Assembly (NCBI GenBank): GCA_035079385.1
Contig: JAVHKY010000004.1
Location: 14,663,001-14,727,000 of the forward strand
Direction: 5' to 3'
DNA: 64,000 bases
Source: Aspidiotus rigidus
Lineage: Eukaryota; Arthropoda; Insecta; Hemiptera; Diaspididae
The notes under the pieces were generated by a model. That model was not told the DNA's origin, did no database searches, and was given only the letters and a program-made list of their open reading frames with translations. Positions 47,001 to 56,079 of the stretch are shown in pieces; within the stretch, counting starts at the first letter, position 1, and each line of letters begins with the position of its first letter. A program made the position numbers and the translations under genes.

Positions 47001-49569
47001 TTGTACTTCAATCTTATCTTTAATTTGCGCCACATCCGAAGTTTCTACGACTTTTCTGAGCCGAGTTATGGACCAAAATGTGCCGAAAATTCACCAAATC
47101 GTCAGGGTTCCCAAAATAGGGCTTGAAAATTAATTAATTTACAGTATTGAACTGAATTTCGAAAATTTTAATAATTAAATTATTGTTTCTTGAGTGAATT
47201 TGGACGGGGAAAACGAAAAAAAATAGTAACAAAACCCTAAGAAGCACCAAAATGGGTTAATGGGCCGAAAAAAGGTCAAAATTGCCCCTAGGTGGAAAAT
47301 CGTTCAAACTTTTGAATTGTAAATCGATTTTTAAGTGGAATTTCGCACTGAGTCAGAAAAAAATGTTTAAAAAAATTGTTCGAAGCACCGAAACGGGTTA
47401 ATGGGCCCGAAAAGGGGCAAAATTTTCCCAAATTGGAAAATCGTTCAAATTTGCAAATTTTAATTTGATTTTCAAGTGGAATTTCGCGCTGAGTCAAAAA
47501 AAAATGCTGAAATAATGCTTCGGAGACCCTAAATGGGTTGATGGGCTCGAAGAGAATCAAAATTCCTCCATGATGAAAAATTGCGTAGTCTTCAAATGTT
47601 GTTTTTAATTCTGGAATAAATTTTTGCGCCGAGTCCAAAAAAAAATACTGAAATAGCCCTAGATGATCTCCAAAATGAAAAATCGAAAATTCTCATTCTG
47701 TAGTAAAATTGTTTATTCAGGGGATGGAAGGAATACGACAAGTTCGTCTTCCGTTGAGTGCTTGCAGAGTGAGAGATCGACTAGCGTCGCGTGACAGATC
47801 TGAAAGAGGAAATTGCGGAAATTCTCCTCATTTGTGGATTGGAGGGAGACGACAAATTCATCTTCGGTTGAAGGTTCGCAGTGAGAGATCGACAAGGGCT
47901 CTGCGTATGATCAAAGCGGGAAAAAGTGCGAAAACTCACGTTGTTTTCGGCAAAGAACGCAAAGTTGGTCTTCTGTTGCGTGCTTGCAATTAGAGATCAA
48001 CTGACGCTCTACCAATGAGCGAAGTGGGCCAAACTGCAAATACTCCTTGACTTAGGCAATGGGAGGGTACCGCGAATTCGGCCTTGCTCGTGATGAGCGA
48101 TCAGTTACAGCTCACCGCGAGCTCATGACGAAAGACCAGCTTCACAGTATCGTTCCTTCCTTCGTGGGATTTTTTCAATAGGAAAATTGTCTTTCGATAA
48201 TTCACAACTTTGGGAACCCCTGCTGTGAAATTACGGCACATTTTGGTGCATAACTCGGCTCAGAAAAGTCGTAGACACTTCGAATGTGGCTCAAATTAAA
48301 GATAAAATTGAGATAGAAAATTCGTACGTTCAAAGTATGCGTCTAACGTTTTGCTTTTTCGCGCTACGACAGATTTAGCGCAAACTCCCATTTAACTGGT
48401 AACATCTTTCTGCCCCACCCTGTATAACTAGGTTATAAAGGGGCTTATACTACAAACGAGTGAGCCTGTAAGTTAGTTAGCCTAACATGCAGAATACTAG
48501 GCTTATACTAGGCTAAGAATAGTGGTGGTGGGAGGATGTTGCTATGAAGTCATCAAAAATCAATATAATCGATATATTAAATCGGGGTGCAGTAAGCAAG
48601 CATATAAAATGCTACACTACATGTCTCCTTCTATTTTTCCCCCAGAATTTTTTAATGAAAATTGCATATTCTTTCTATTATGAAAAAATTCTATAAAAAA
48701 TGGATATATTTCTTCAATAAGTTTGAGACTGCGCATCTATATAATGACAAGAAGTTGGATCAAGCCCTCACGAACGACCTTTTGTTTAAACTCACACAAT
48801 CATAATGTATTTATTGCTCGTGAAAAAAGTATCTCTCATCACTCGCGGTTTAACAATGATGAAGTGTTTTTTGTTTTGTTTTCACACTTACACTGTAAAT
48901 CATTCTATCCATACTCTCCTACTAGTCTACACCTATCCAGAAGCCATCAAAACCCCAATAATACCACACACACAGTATACAATAATAATCTGCGATCGTA
49001 CACTACAGTGAGCGTTTGCCGTTTTAAAAGATTATAAAATCACGTAATTCGGTTCATTCACGCAACTCAGCTTTCGATTCAAGGTTAACTTGTGCAATTT
49101 AATAATCGTGAAAGTGTTACGGCGAGGATGTCATACTTCTTATACGTATAGGTATAATACAACGTGTTTACGTTGATGCTAAGTCATATATGATTCATAA
49201 TAATATTATCCAGTAGTAGGTATATCGACCCGTACCGCACATTAATAATGACAACCGATAAAGAAGTGGACTTCTAAAAGAATTTTTTTGTGTATCATTG
49301 CAACATAATTGGAGCGAAGCTACAAAACTGCTCCAACTGAAAACTTTGTTACCTACATTACGAGCTTACGATGACCTGCATGTCTGTACGGAGAGAATGG
49401 CTCGGACAATAATATAAACATTCATGTGGTTATAAGTATACGGTACCTTTTCGGTTTCGTGAAATTTATTTGTTATTGAAAGTTGTTTTTCGTCTTCCAG
49501 TGTCACAGAACAGAATGTGGTTAACATCAAGTACGAAAGTAAAATGAGGCCATTCGCGGTGATCTTCAT
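37451..49569 (-). CDS. Small secreted protein, five coding exons, function unknown
   Basis: Exons (minus strand): 49,569-49,447; 42,666-42,568; 41,879-41,805; 41,427-41,299; 37,540-37,451 (TGA). Lengths 123, 99, 75, 129 and 90 nt give 171 residues. All introns are phase 0. Donors are AAG|GTACCG, GGA|GTAAGT, CAG|GTGAGT, AAC|GTGAGT and acceptors TTTCAG, TTTCAG, TTTTAG, TTTCAG. The protein starts with signal peptide MKITANGLILLSYLMLTTFC. Then come a basic segment (KKVRINRQSKTRPKRP), a hydrophobic GLFYAISSLLGG, TVFDTFTAYRNISRLVRTAF, SFTLKQALALLERNYRGLRK and ARMYFEYDGNNVR at the C-terminus. Helical, secreted, no family recognised; KTRPKRP could be a processing site. Exons 2-5 are firmly linked. 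Exon 1 is linked by phase, orientation and a sensible product, but across a 6.8-kb intron. Confidence 0.7.
37541..38690. other. Gene 2 last intron, AT-rich proximal part
   Basis: No gene. A poly-C/G stretch lies at 38,714-38,728. Confidence 0.35.
38750..39410 (-). pseudogene. LINE relic with RNase H, inside gene 2 intron
   Basis: The minus strand reads DLANLPKLPNIIYAPLVYQI (linker, 39,230-39,180), SDPKTGY-like residues near 39,135, and LPDHIGLPEHDTVDLASKKA near 38,835-38,890, the RNase H C-terminal motif of the local LINE family, with frame changes between them. Same orientation as the host gene. Ends in the poly-C tract near 38,720. Confidence 0.6.
39440..40400 (+). repeat. Tandem duplication of a 591-bp unit with (ATTT)n expansions
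   Basis: 39,470-39,795 reappears at 40,061-40,385 (offset 591 bp), including TATCTTGGCGTCGTATAAGT and a palindromic GCGCGAACTCGCTCCGCTCG segment that also recurs alone at 39,849. Satellite-like monomers (GACTTGGAAAAATTTCGACT) end each unit. A (TTTA)n tract separates them at 39,956-40,045. Short frames here are repeats, not genes. Confidence 0.85.
40400..41180 (+). repeat. (TTTA/AATT)n tracts alternating with GCGGGGTGTACTCGCGA blocks
   Basis: Three copies of a block with ATTACGCGG(G)GTGTACTCGCGA (about 40,610, 40,853, 41,035; a further partial copy near 41,113) are separated by long (TTTA)n tracts. GAGAAAAGACATGGAACATGTC recurs at 40,656 and 41,149. A G18 run lies near 41,095-41,112. The replication-unstable composition makes the assembly here uncertain. 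Confidence 0.8.
41982..42348. mobile_element. 367-bp hAT-type MITE in gene 2 intron, 8-bp target duplication
   Basis: Begins TAGAGCTCGGATT and ends with the inverted form AATCCGAGCTCTA. Directly flanked by CTCATTTG at 41,974-41,981 and 42,349-42,356. The interior repeats TTTTGGCA and has no frame. An 8-bp duplication is the hAT signature. It lies between exons 3 and 2 of gene 2. Confidence 0.85.
42952..43079. repeat. 128-bp hairpin, about 45-bp arms
   Basis: GAGGTATTCTCGCTCAAT at 42,959-42,976 pairs with ATTGAGCGAGAATACCTC at 43,057-43,074, and pairing continues through the CAAACAGATGTRGAATC inner arm with few mismatches. The loop is about 35-40 nt. Either a short foldback MITE or a transcribed hairpin. 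Lies in gene 2 intron 1. Confidence 0.7.
43430..44350. repeat. Region enriched in GTCGAYTT/ATCGAC motifs, diverged tandem repeat
   Basis: Some twenty or more copies of TCGATTT, GTCGACT and related words on both strands. One longer unit with ACTCTGTTG then GGTCGATTTCAAATCGATT recurs as ACTCTGTTG then CATCGATTACGAGTCGATT about 120 bp later (43,612 and 43,729). Interrupted by the hAT MITE at 43,923. No coding sense. Confidence 0.5.
43923..44264. mobile_element. 342-bp hAT-type MITE, 8-bp target duplication
   Basis: Starts CAGGGTTGC and ends GCAACCCTG, flanked by exact ATTTTGAG copies at 43,915-43,922 and 44,265-44,272. The interior is rich in GTTTAAAAC and AAAACATGTT palindromes. CAGGG...CCCTG ends and an 8-bp duplication are typical of hAT elements. 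No frame. Confidence 0.9.
44470..45145. repeat. GC-richer segment with a two-copy tandem duplication; unclassified repeat
   Basis: Two diverged units of about 185 bp begin GAGGGGTTTACTTCCATGGTC (44,480) and GAGGGGTTGCTTTCCATGGTC (44,672), each continuing into TTCCCATYGCA. The following part to 45,145 is GC-richer than the surroundings and looks like non-coding transposon sequence; family not recognised. Confidence 0.45.
45160..45720 (+). pseudogene. cytb: Nuclear mitochondrial insertion: cytochrome b C-terminal half
   Basis: Extremely AT-rich plus-strand sequence that reads, with frameshifts and the invertebrate mitochondrial code, RFFSIIHFVSAIIISILSII near 45,209, then NPLNLNNYIDQINLNPLFIF near 45,303-45,365, TPNHIEPGW near 45,477 and LRSIYNKF near 45,530. 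It finishes with a C-terminal segment NELYIMIVNQLIIIYFSIFI near 45,630-45,690. This is the cytochrome b order in insects (SNPLG..., HIxPEWYFLFAYAILRSIPNK). Stops in frame and nuclear repeats on both sides show it is a non-functional nuclear copy. Located in gene 2 intron 1. Confidence 0.9.
45721..46665 (-). pseudogene. nad1: Nuclear mitochondrial insertion: NADH dehydrogenase subunit 1
   Basis: The minus strand reads, across a few frameshifts, LIQFRFGPNKVIFIGLLQFL (about 46,490-46,550), RAIIQFLSYDISLIIM (46,190-46,240), FDFYESESELLPGFNLELRS (about 45,975-46,035), EYLDMIYFIN (45,930) and FLWIRMFIIRFCYDLIMEIM (45,795-45,855). These are the consecutive conserved blocks of mitochondrial complex I subunit ND1. 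It follows cytb tail to tail, as in most insect mitochondrial genomes, with almost no space for the tRNA-Ser(UCN) normally between them. Confidence 0.9.
46680..46892. mobile_element. Solo right end of the long-TIR element (diverged)
   Basis: Matches the right arm of the element at 48,205-48,422 (TTTGGCACATTTTGG, CATAACTCGGCTC, CAAACTCCCATTTAACTGGT, AACATCTTTCTGG) and ends at the same TATA that begins the next element. The rest of this copy is missing, its left part being replaced by the mitochondrial insertion. Confidence 0.75.
47240..47660 (+). repeat. Tandem repeat, about 130-bp unit, three copies
   Basis: Units contain GGAAAATCGTTCAAA, AAGTGGAATTTCGC(A/G)CTGAGTCA and a GGGTTAATGGGC(C)CGAA segment; starts near 47,285, 47,425 and 47,570. 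A 116-codon minus-strand frame over it is a repeat artefact. Confidence 0.7.
47700..48160 (+). repeat. Tandem repeat related to 26,283-26,990, about four units
   Basis: Shares GTGAGAGATCGAC, GATCAAAGCGGGAAAA, GCGAAAACTC and TTGTTTTCGGCAA-type motifs in the same order as the 26-kb repeat. Units of about 95-115 bp. Confidence 0.6.
48425..49446. other. Gene 2 intron 1, part next to exon 1
   Basis: Unassigned, AT-rich; no repeat or gene supported. Confidence 0.35.
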
Positions 49570-50690
49570 TGTGCTGCGAACAAATACGATATTTACGAGT
49601 TATTAATTAAACGATCGTCGTACTGTGTACAATGATAATTACTTCACCAAACAACAGCGTAACCGTATTCTTATCGATTAATATACGTGTAAAATTCAAA
49701 GACGGTTATGGGCTTTTAATGGCCTTTTCCTCTGTCTCGATGATGTAACGTACAAAGTACCCGCTTGTTCGAAGAACCAGAAATCGGAAGGCTGTATGTA
49801 CGTTTCCGCTCCGAAAGAGAACAACATCCCATTTTGGTCGTGTACTTCCCCATTCTCAAAATTTGAAAAAATCACCATTTCATAAAGATATCCGCCATAA
49901 CGAACTCATCGGTACGAGTGAATATATGACGTAATGGGAGTATCGTTCGTGTATACAGATTACATAAAAACTAGAAGTGCCCAGTCCCATTGCAATGCTC
50001 GTAAAACGTAGGTATAGTTGTTTTTTTTGCGATACACTGTCAGGTACCAAAAATATGTAACGGATTGCCGATTAGACGGAATCGTGGACAGGATACGAAA
50101 GATTTCATACCGTTGGATTTTCCCACCTTATATTAAGTAACTTATCGGCGGACTAATGGATTTCCCTGCAAAAGTGAAACCTTGCGCGAGGCTACTCAGT
50201 ATTCTGATGCACGCCTCATTGTTGGTTATTCTTGTGGCTCTTATCTTATGCGTTAAGAAATGGCGTGCGTGCATTACTGTAATGCCGGGTACAGAGTATA
50301 CAGATGCAGAAGCGTACGCTTCGTAGATTGATTTAATTCGGGCAATAATTACGATGCCCGAGAGCGTCGTGTGGCAATTATGATATTTACAATATGTGAC
50401 CTGTTGTTAGTTTTCACGCTTTCATGAGAAAATGCTCGCTGGTTTCGCGATCGTGAATTATTATTCAAAATGCGAGACTTTTGTTCAAGTTGGTTGGAGA
50501 ACGATTTCACGAGTACCTAGACTTAACAGAGTTGGTTAGATGGGTACCACAGGGTTTTGGTCACTATTTTCGTTTCTTAATAGACATCAAATTTCTCTAT
50601 TTCCTCTGTTTGACTGTAAAATTGCCCAACAAGAATTTTTCGCGATTTTTGGACAGTCTCTTACGACTTTATCCCCCTTTTCAAATCAAC
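49570..50690. other. Upstream region of gene 2
   Basis: Should contain the promoter and 5' UTR of gene 2. A 60-codon minus-strand frame at 49,878-49,696 starts with ATG but has no recognisable content. No convincing TATA box close to exon 1 was found. Confidence 0.35.
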
Positions 50691-51159
50691 GATATTTCCT
50701 CTGACCGTCACCGCAATTCCTTTCGAACCGATCCTAATTTTCCCTCCTCCTCATCACACACCTTTTTTATTGCCCGTTGGGAAAGATTGGCACGATCGAC
50801 ACAGAAAAATGACATTTTTTTGGCAAATTATTGACAATCAAGATAGAAGTGCATTGCGGTTTCTACAATCCAATTTTCTGCCAATTATTTGTCAAATCCA
50901 AGTCAATTTTATGCCAAGATCCAGCCAATATTGGGAAGATTGGCACAGTTGACGCAGAAAAACGTTTTATTGTCAAATTATTGTCATTTTTACAAATGAA
51001 GAACAATTGACCAAGAGAAGACATTTTTTTGACAGATGATTGGCATCCAAGGTTAAGATCCAATATTCTGTTGTTTTTTGTCATTTTCAAACAATTCGGC
51101 ACAATTGACAGAGAAAAACGACGTTTTCATGACAAGGTAATACCATTTTGGTAAAAGGA

Positions 51160-51460
51160 AAACAATTAACCAGAAGCTCACGGGTTCTTTTACAGACAAA
51201 AAAGAGAGGAGGTAAGGAATCCCTTTTTGTGGGACACATGGGATCTGGAAAATGTAGTTGGTCATGAGAGAGGGATATGGAAATTTTGACCTCCAACCTA
51301 TATAGGATAAGAGAGGGATTTGGAATATTTTCGCCTCCAAGTTATGTACAATAGGAGGGAGACTTGGAAAAATTTTTAATTTGTTGGCCAGCTGGACAAC
51401 AGACGGCGGACGTTTTTTCCAAAAAAAAAAACCACAATAAAACAGGTTTCCTGCTGGAAA
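51160..51460 (-). mobile_element. Short satellite-bearing element related to 29.3-30.5 kb
   Basis: Contains GACACATGGGATCTGGAAAATGTAG (related to 29,437-29,461), two or three monomer-like segments with GATTTGGAAT/GACTTGGAAAAATTT, the CAGACGGCGGACG segment (compare 30,405-30,425) and the end motif AAAACAGGTTTCCTG (51,440-51,454). Confidence 0.5.
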
Positions 51461-51683
51461 ATGATATTTTTCCAACAGATTATCAGAATCCAAGCTAGAA
51501 ATGTATCGTGTTCTTTGAGATCTAATACTCTGTCGTTCATTTGTTGATTTTCAAAAATCCAGACAATCGGTCAAATTACTAAATTGACAAGAAATATAAA
51601 CTCATTTGAACCAGACATTCTTTAGGATCGCTAACAACACAATAATGATATTTTTACCAATTTTTACCACAGGAGATGGCGGT

Positions 51684-51796
51684 TGCAAAAGCCGTCCAAG
51701 CGACATTTTTTGAATCTGGCAAATGGGCTCACTGTCATGACGCAGTCAGAAGTCTCTTCCCCAAAATGACAGATTGTCGCTTGGACGGCTTTTGCA
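51684..51796. repeat. 113-bp hairpin with perfect 22-nt arms
   Basis: The first and last 22 nt are exact complements (TGCAAAAGCCGTCCAAGCGA plus two more bases). About 70 nt lie between them, with some further internal pairing around CATTTT/AAAATG. Size and arm length resemble a microRNA precursor or a tiny MITE; no target duplication was evident. Confidence 0.65.
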
Positions 51797-51834
51797 TAAC
51801 GCAGTTTATTTGAGAAATCTTGACAAATACCTAA

Positions 51835-52020
51835 GTCAATTTGCGGCGCATGTTGGTTCATTACTCGACTCAGAAAAGACGTACAAACGTTGTATTGGGC
51901 TCAAATTGAAGATCAAATCGAGTAGAATTGAGCTATAAGTCCAACATTTTGTATTTTGGGGCTGAAACACATTTAGAGCAAACTTCCATCTAGCTGCTAA
52001 CACCTTTTAGCTTCACCCAG
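51835..52020. mobile_element. Second solo right end of the long-TIR element, strongly diverged
   Basis: Aligns with 48,225-48,422 in order: GCGCATGTTGGTTCATTACTCG, ACTCAGAAAAGACGTA, GGCTCAAATTGAAGATCAAAT, AGAGCAAACTTCCATCTAGCTG and CACCTTTTAGCTTCACCCAG, followed by TATA. No left end nearby. Confidence 0.65.
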
Positions 52021-53180
52021 TATATACTTATAAGAGAAATATGAGAAATTTGAAACATCCATTAAGTATGTCTGTCATCTCATCTTTATAGATATTTTTA
52101 AAACATTTTTCAGGGGATGTCGAAAGCCCAAATTTGCTTTATTCAAGTAATTTGTCATTTTCCCCCTAAACCTCCAAGGTATAATATTTTTGAGATATTT
52201 TGCCGGTTGAATTTTAGAATATTTTTCAATGTGTTTTTTGAGAAAAAAAAAAATTCAAGTGCCAAGGAATTACCTATTTTTTTTATGGTTTTTATGTTTT
52301 TTTGTTATAACTTTTATAAATTGGGTACGCCAATTTAAAAATAATGCTTTATATATTTTTAAAAGCTTTGTTTACTTGTTTTCTTTTTCAAACAATGATT
52401 AAGAAAATTTTCTTAGTTTGAAAATTAATACTGAAAAGGACGTTTTTATTTGTTTGAGCAATACCTCGAAAAATATTCAAGCTTTGTTGATTTACCATAC
52501 AGAATAAAATTTTTTTTTTCATTCTCGCAAGCAAAATCCAAAAAATTATCAAGGTTAAACTTCTTTTTTTCTCTTTTTTTTCCCATCAAGAATTATAATA
52601 TTATGATTTCTTTTTAAATCCATTTACAAGCTCTTCAAGATTATCAGCTCAATGGGCGGAAGGAGGTTGAAAGTGAGAAAAGAAGAGAGTACAAGGCGTA
52701 AATGTTGTCATGAAGATTTATGAAATGAAAAAATTTTGTACTGATCAAAAAATCATTGAGGTCGAAAAGTAGGTGTTTTCAAGCTTTTTTGTTTCCTATT
52801 TTGCAAACAACATCTCAAAAACCATGGTCAACCAAAGAACCTTCAATTCCAATCAAAGATGAGTACTTGAGGAATATTCCAAGCCAAAAAATGAATATCT
52901 GAAAAATATTCCAAGCTTTTCTGAATGAAATTTCAATGTTTCCAAATTTTCAAAGTCACCATCATTTTCAAAGGTAGATCGCACATTTTTGCATTGCAGG
53001 AACTAATTCCATTTAAAAAAATTAATTTAATTCATTTATAGAGAAATTAATAAAAAAAAAAAAAAAAAAAGATGAATGATTTACAAGAGACATTTCTAGT
53101 GAGCTGAGGCAAGGTACGTAATAGCTTAGTTATGCATATGATTTGATTTGTGTTATTCTTGTTCAGGTCTTATTCTAGGT
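52021..53180. other. AT-rich interior of the TIR element
   Basis: No gene. Poly-A run at about 53,049-53,070. Confidence 0.35.
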
Positions 53181-53472
53181 TAGGGGTTGGATGGGTGACC
53201 GCACTGCCAAAGGTGTACCAAAACTGAGTCAATTCTATGCCAAATCTGAGTCAATGTTTTGCCAAAATGATACCAATTTATTGTCGTTTTTTGCTAAACT
53301 AGTATTGACAAACTACTGTCGTTTTTATGCCATTTTTTTGTCAATAAAAGTGCATCTTAAAAACGCATCACTTCTCGCTGATTGGTTGAATACTGTGCCA
53401 ATTTGCCAAAATCAGTGTCAAAATTTACACATTTTGGCAGTGTCGATTTTGTGCCAATCATTTCCCAACGGG

Positions 53473-53660
53473 TGCTTCCAACTCTTTATCCGCCCTGACT
53501 GCGATGTCCAACGTTTACTTCACTCGTACTCGCATTCTTCCTACAGCCTCCGTAACTTTCATCTTGGTCGCCAACCACAGCGGAATCATTAGTGACGGAA
53601 AAGTCGACCAAGCCACCAAAGCAGCCTAACCTCCGAATTCTCCCGACTAGATCCGATCTT
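53473..53660 (+). pseudogene. LINE RNase H fragment
   Basis: Reading the plus strand gives SVTFILVANHSGIISDGKVD followed by QATKAA near 53,550-53,630, the degraded RNase H motif (WVPGHSGIPGNExADQAAKAA). The missing upstream part may lie left of 50,773, implying insertion of the 2.7-kb element. Confidence 0.6.
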
Positions 53661-54780
53661 ATGCGACACAGCCGACAAGAGCAAATGTTTCCCACAAGAT
53701 ATGTAGGGAAAACCTTGATGATGCAAGCATCAATAGTGAGCTTCATACTTTATTGACCTGATTTATGTAAACTTCTCTGGCAGAATACGCTGACTATGTC
53801 TTCTCAAAGGATTTAGGAGCTACGGTATAACGAGAATGATTTCTGCAAAGTGGAAACTGAGTTATGTAACCACAAGTGAATTTAAAAGCAACTTTGATGA
53901 GTTATAATATGTAGGTAAGAGTACAGCTTTACAGAGGGATATACGAGCGACATTTTGGGGGCTCCACTTAATTATAAACTGCCCACGTACTCACGATGAG
54001 TCCGTCTCAGACATTTTGGTGACCTCGAACGTGCCTGTGATGTGCTACAGGCTGAAGTTTCGCTTTCCATTGTGAAGAAGACTTCGATAATACATCCCTA
54101 AATGACTTATTGTAGTGTCTGCAATGAGTTGTATGCATCTCTGGTTCAAGTGCAGTTTTGCTAAACCTTCCTTTGCAATGCGAGAGACCTATGAAGTGCA
54201 CTCTCAAAGATCTCTAAACATACCTTTGGAGAGTTGGAATCAAAAGAGAATTAAAAGTTTATTAAGGTTGTACAAGAATTCTTAGTCATATTCCTGGTGA
54301 TTGGATCCATAACAAAAATGAAGAAAGGCCGTGTTTCTATGAAAGCTGCTGTGAAACGATAAGTTATCTTCTTAATAAACCTTCTTCGCATGCAGGTATA
54401 GAAACCCCTTTGAGGCCTGTCGTGGTGGTTCGACTTGAAGGCATTCAAATCAGAGTAACTCATCAAGATTTTAACGTTCTTCATTTTTTTTTTTTTTCTG
54501 ACTAGAAGAAGGTATGGACAGAGCATGTCTTATGTCTTTACTCTGGTCTGAAGAATCTGAATTCCACTTTAAATTCCTTAGGTCTGTCAAGGGGGGGGGG
54601 GAGGATTTTTCAATGGGCGAGAGAGGTATTATCAGTAAAAATTTGAGATATTCTGTTATTTACTTTAAGGCACATCATAAACAAAATAATAAAATAAAGA
54701 GATCCATTAAAAACTTGTGTATGAATAGGTAGAGAAAATTACTTGTACCTCCCCTTCTGAAGGTTCCATCCTCATACCTC
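53661..54780. other. Unassigned region
   Basis: Minus-strand frames at 54,007-54,207 and 54,251-54,526 have no recognisable motif. Poly-T at 54,486-54,498 and a G11 run near 54,591-54,601. No gene supported. Confidence 0.3.
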
Positions 54781-54859
54781 TCCTTCCTATCTTGGAGTTT
54801 TTCGTATCCTTTTTCTGGAGACTATTGTATCCTATCGTGCATCACTCCGAACTTCTGCC

Positions 54860-55360
54860 AATTTCAACACCTTGTCTATGAGTTCCCGGCCAACATTGGT
54901 ATTCTTATTGGTTCTCCTCCAGACTCACTTGAGCGTTTCGAAAATGAGGTGTTTTAGTCTGATTCCACGTCGTTTACTTGCACCGCTCTATGAATGATGT
55001 GCTTTGCCTAACCTGGAGTCCTTTCTTGTGTTTCTGAACAGGCGTTACCCCAATATTGACTTTATGGTCGAAGTGGGGGGACATTCGATTAATTTCCTGG
55101 CCCTTTCCATCTCTATCGAAGGTAGCCTTCACAGCTTTGGTATCTTCAGAAAGAAGACTTGCGCGGATATTGCTATCCACGCCTCTTCCTTTTGCCCCCT
55201 TTCTCATAAAATTGCCATCTTTAACAGCGTCATCCACTGCCTTATTTCGATTCACCCGCCCCTTGCCAGCTACAAGGAAGAGATTATGATGGATTTGATT
55301 ACCCTTCCCGGCAAATGTTTCGTCCCTCCTTTCCCGTTCCCTTGAATCTAGCACCTAATG
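54860..55360 (+). pseudogene. Penelope-like element fragment, third lineage
   Basis: The plus strand reads GILIGSPPDSLERFENEVF (degraded xGSPLGSL box, about 54,895-54,950), then LPNLESFLVFLNRRYPNIDF and INFLALSISIEGSLHSFGIF near 55,005-55,150. Then come RKKTCADIAIHASSFCPLSH and ASYKEEIMMDLI up to about 55,300. The catalytic YVDD segment is missing or unreadable and no GIY-YIG domain is evident. Related to, but distinct from, the copy at 2.6-4.1 kb. Confidence 0.7.
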
Positions 55361-56079
55361 ACCTGCTTTCTACAACCCCACTACTGTACATAACCTTTGA
55401 TTCTATCCCCTCCTTGAGAGACTGCCCTGCGATCTACCCGGGTAAAACGAATTGATAGTTTCGTCTCCGAGTCCAAGAGCACCTTGATGAAATCTCTGAG
55501 TATTGTAATGGGGAATATATCCCTTATAACCTTCTCGTCATTTGCGCCACTGATGATTGTGGCTCCAAAGAAAATCTCTACAATCGAGCTACTTTTACCC
55601 TAACCCAAGATACACAAAAATTTTCGCATGTCCGTATGTGGATCGACAAGCTAAGCCTGCCCCTCTTTCAAAGTCAAGAAGAAAGTACAGCAGGCTGTGA
55701 ACCGGAAGTGGACCCCCTTCCTCAGCTGATTTGATCAATTCTATTCTTCTGCATATCACGTGGGAAGAAAGATGGGCACCGGGCCTTCCCAAGGAGTGAG
55801 AGTTCATCTTAAAAGAGTGTTACTTGTTTTTTGTTTCACTTCTAAGATTCTTTTTTTTATTAAATTGAAAATTAGAGGCAGGCGGGGTTTTTGGGAATCA
55901 GGATACAGGTCATATATACATCCCATCTATTTTTGAAGGAAAATTTAGCTCCTTATATGCGATCTACCTACATTATAGAGTGTAGTATGCAGCCTACTAA
56001 AGGGAGAGATCATTCCTTATAGTTGACAAGAGTTTAGTATGCGGTCTAAAATTCACTAAGAAAAGGAAGTAGCTGCTTT
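55361..56079. other. Unassigned region before array 2
   Basis: No supported gene. Confidence 0.3.

Larger units (their letters stand above)
46897..48422. mobile_element. 1.5-kb non-autonomous element with about 215-bp TIRs, TATA-flanked
   Basis: Begins CAGGGTGGGGCAGAAAGATG and ends with the inverse. The arms match for about 215 bp (46,897-47,112 and 48,205-48,422). Flanked by TATA on both sides (46,893 and 48,423), i.e. a TA or TATA duplication, suggesting Tc1/mariner-like or a related superfamily. The interior contains no transposase but two tandem repeat blocks. Lies in gene 2 intron 1. Confidence 0.8.
50773..53472. mobile_element. 2.7-kb element with CCCGTTGGGAAA terminal inverted repeats
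   Basis: The left end CCCGTTGGGAAAGATTGGCAC (50,773) and right end GTGCCAATCATTTCCCAACGGG (53,451-53,472) are inverted repeats with one indel; TG flanks both. Subterminal repeats of ATTGGCACRRTYGACRCAGAAAAA at about 50,787, 50,940 and 51,088 (about 150-bp period) pair with similar words at the right. No transposase frame. The interior contains later insertions (51.2-51.5 and 51.8-52.0 kb). It appears to sit inside LINE-like DNA. Confidence 0.6.

Noticed and set aside
47288..47638. 116-codon minus-strand frame
   Set aside because: Covers three tandem repeats inside a non-autonomous element; the peptide repeats with the DNA.
49696..49878. 60-codon frame upstream of gene 2 exon 1
   Set aside because: No signal peptide, family motif or partner exon; probably chance in the promoter region.
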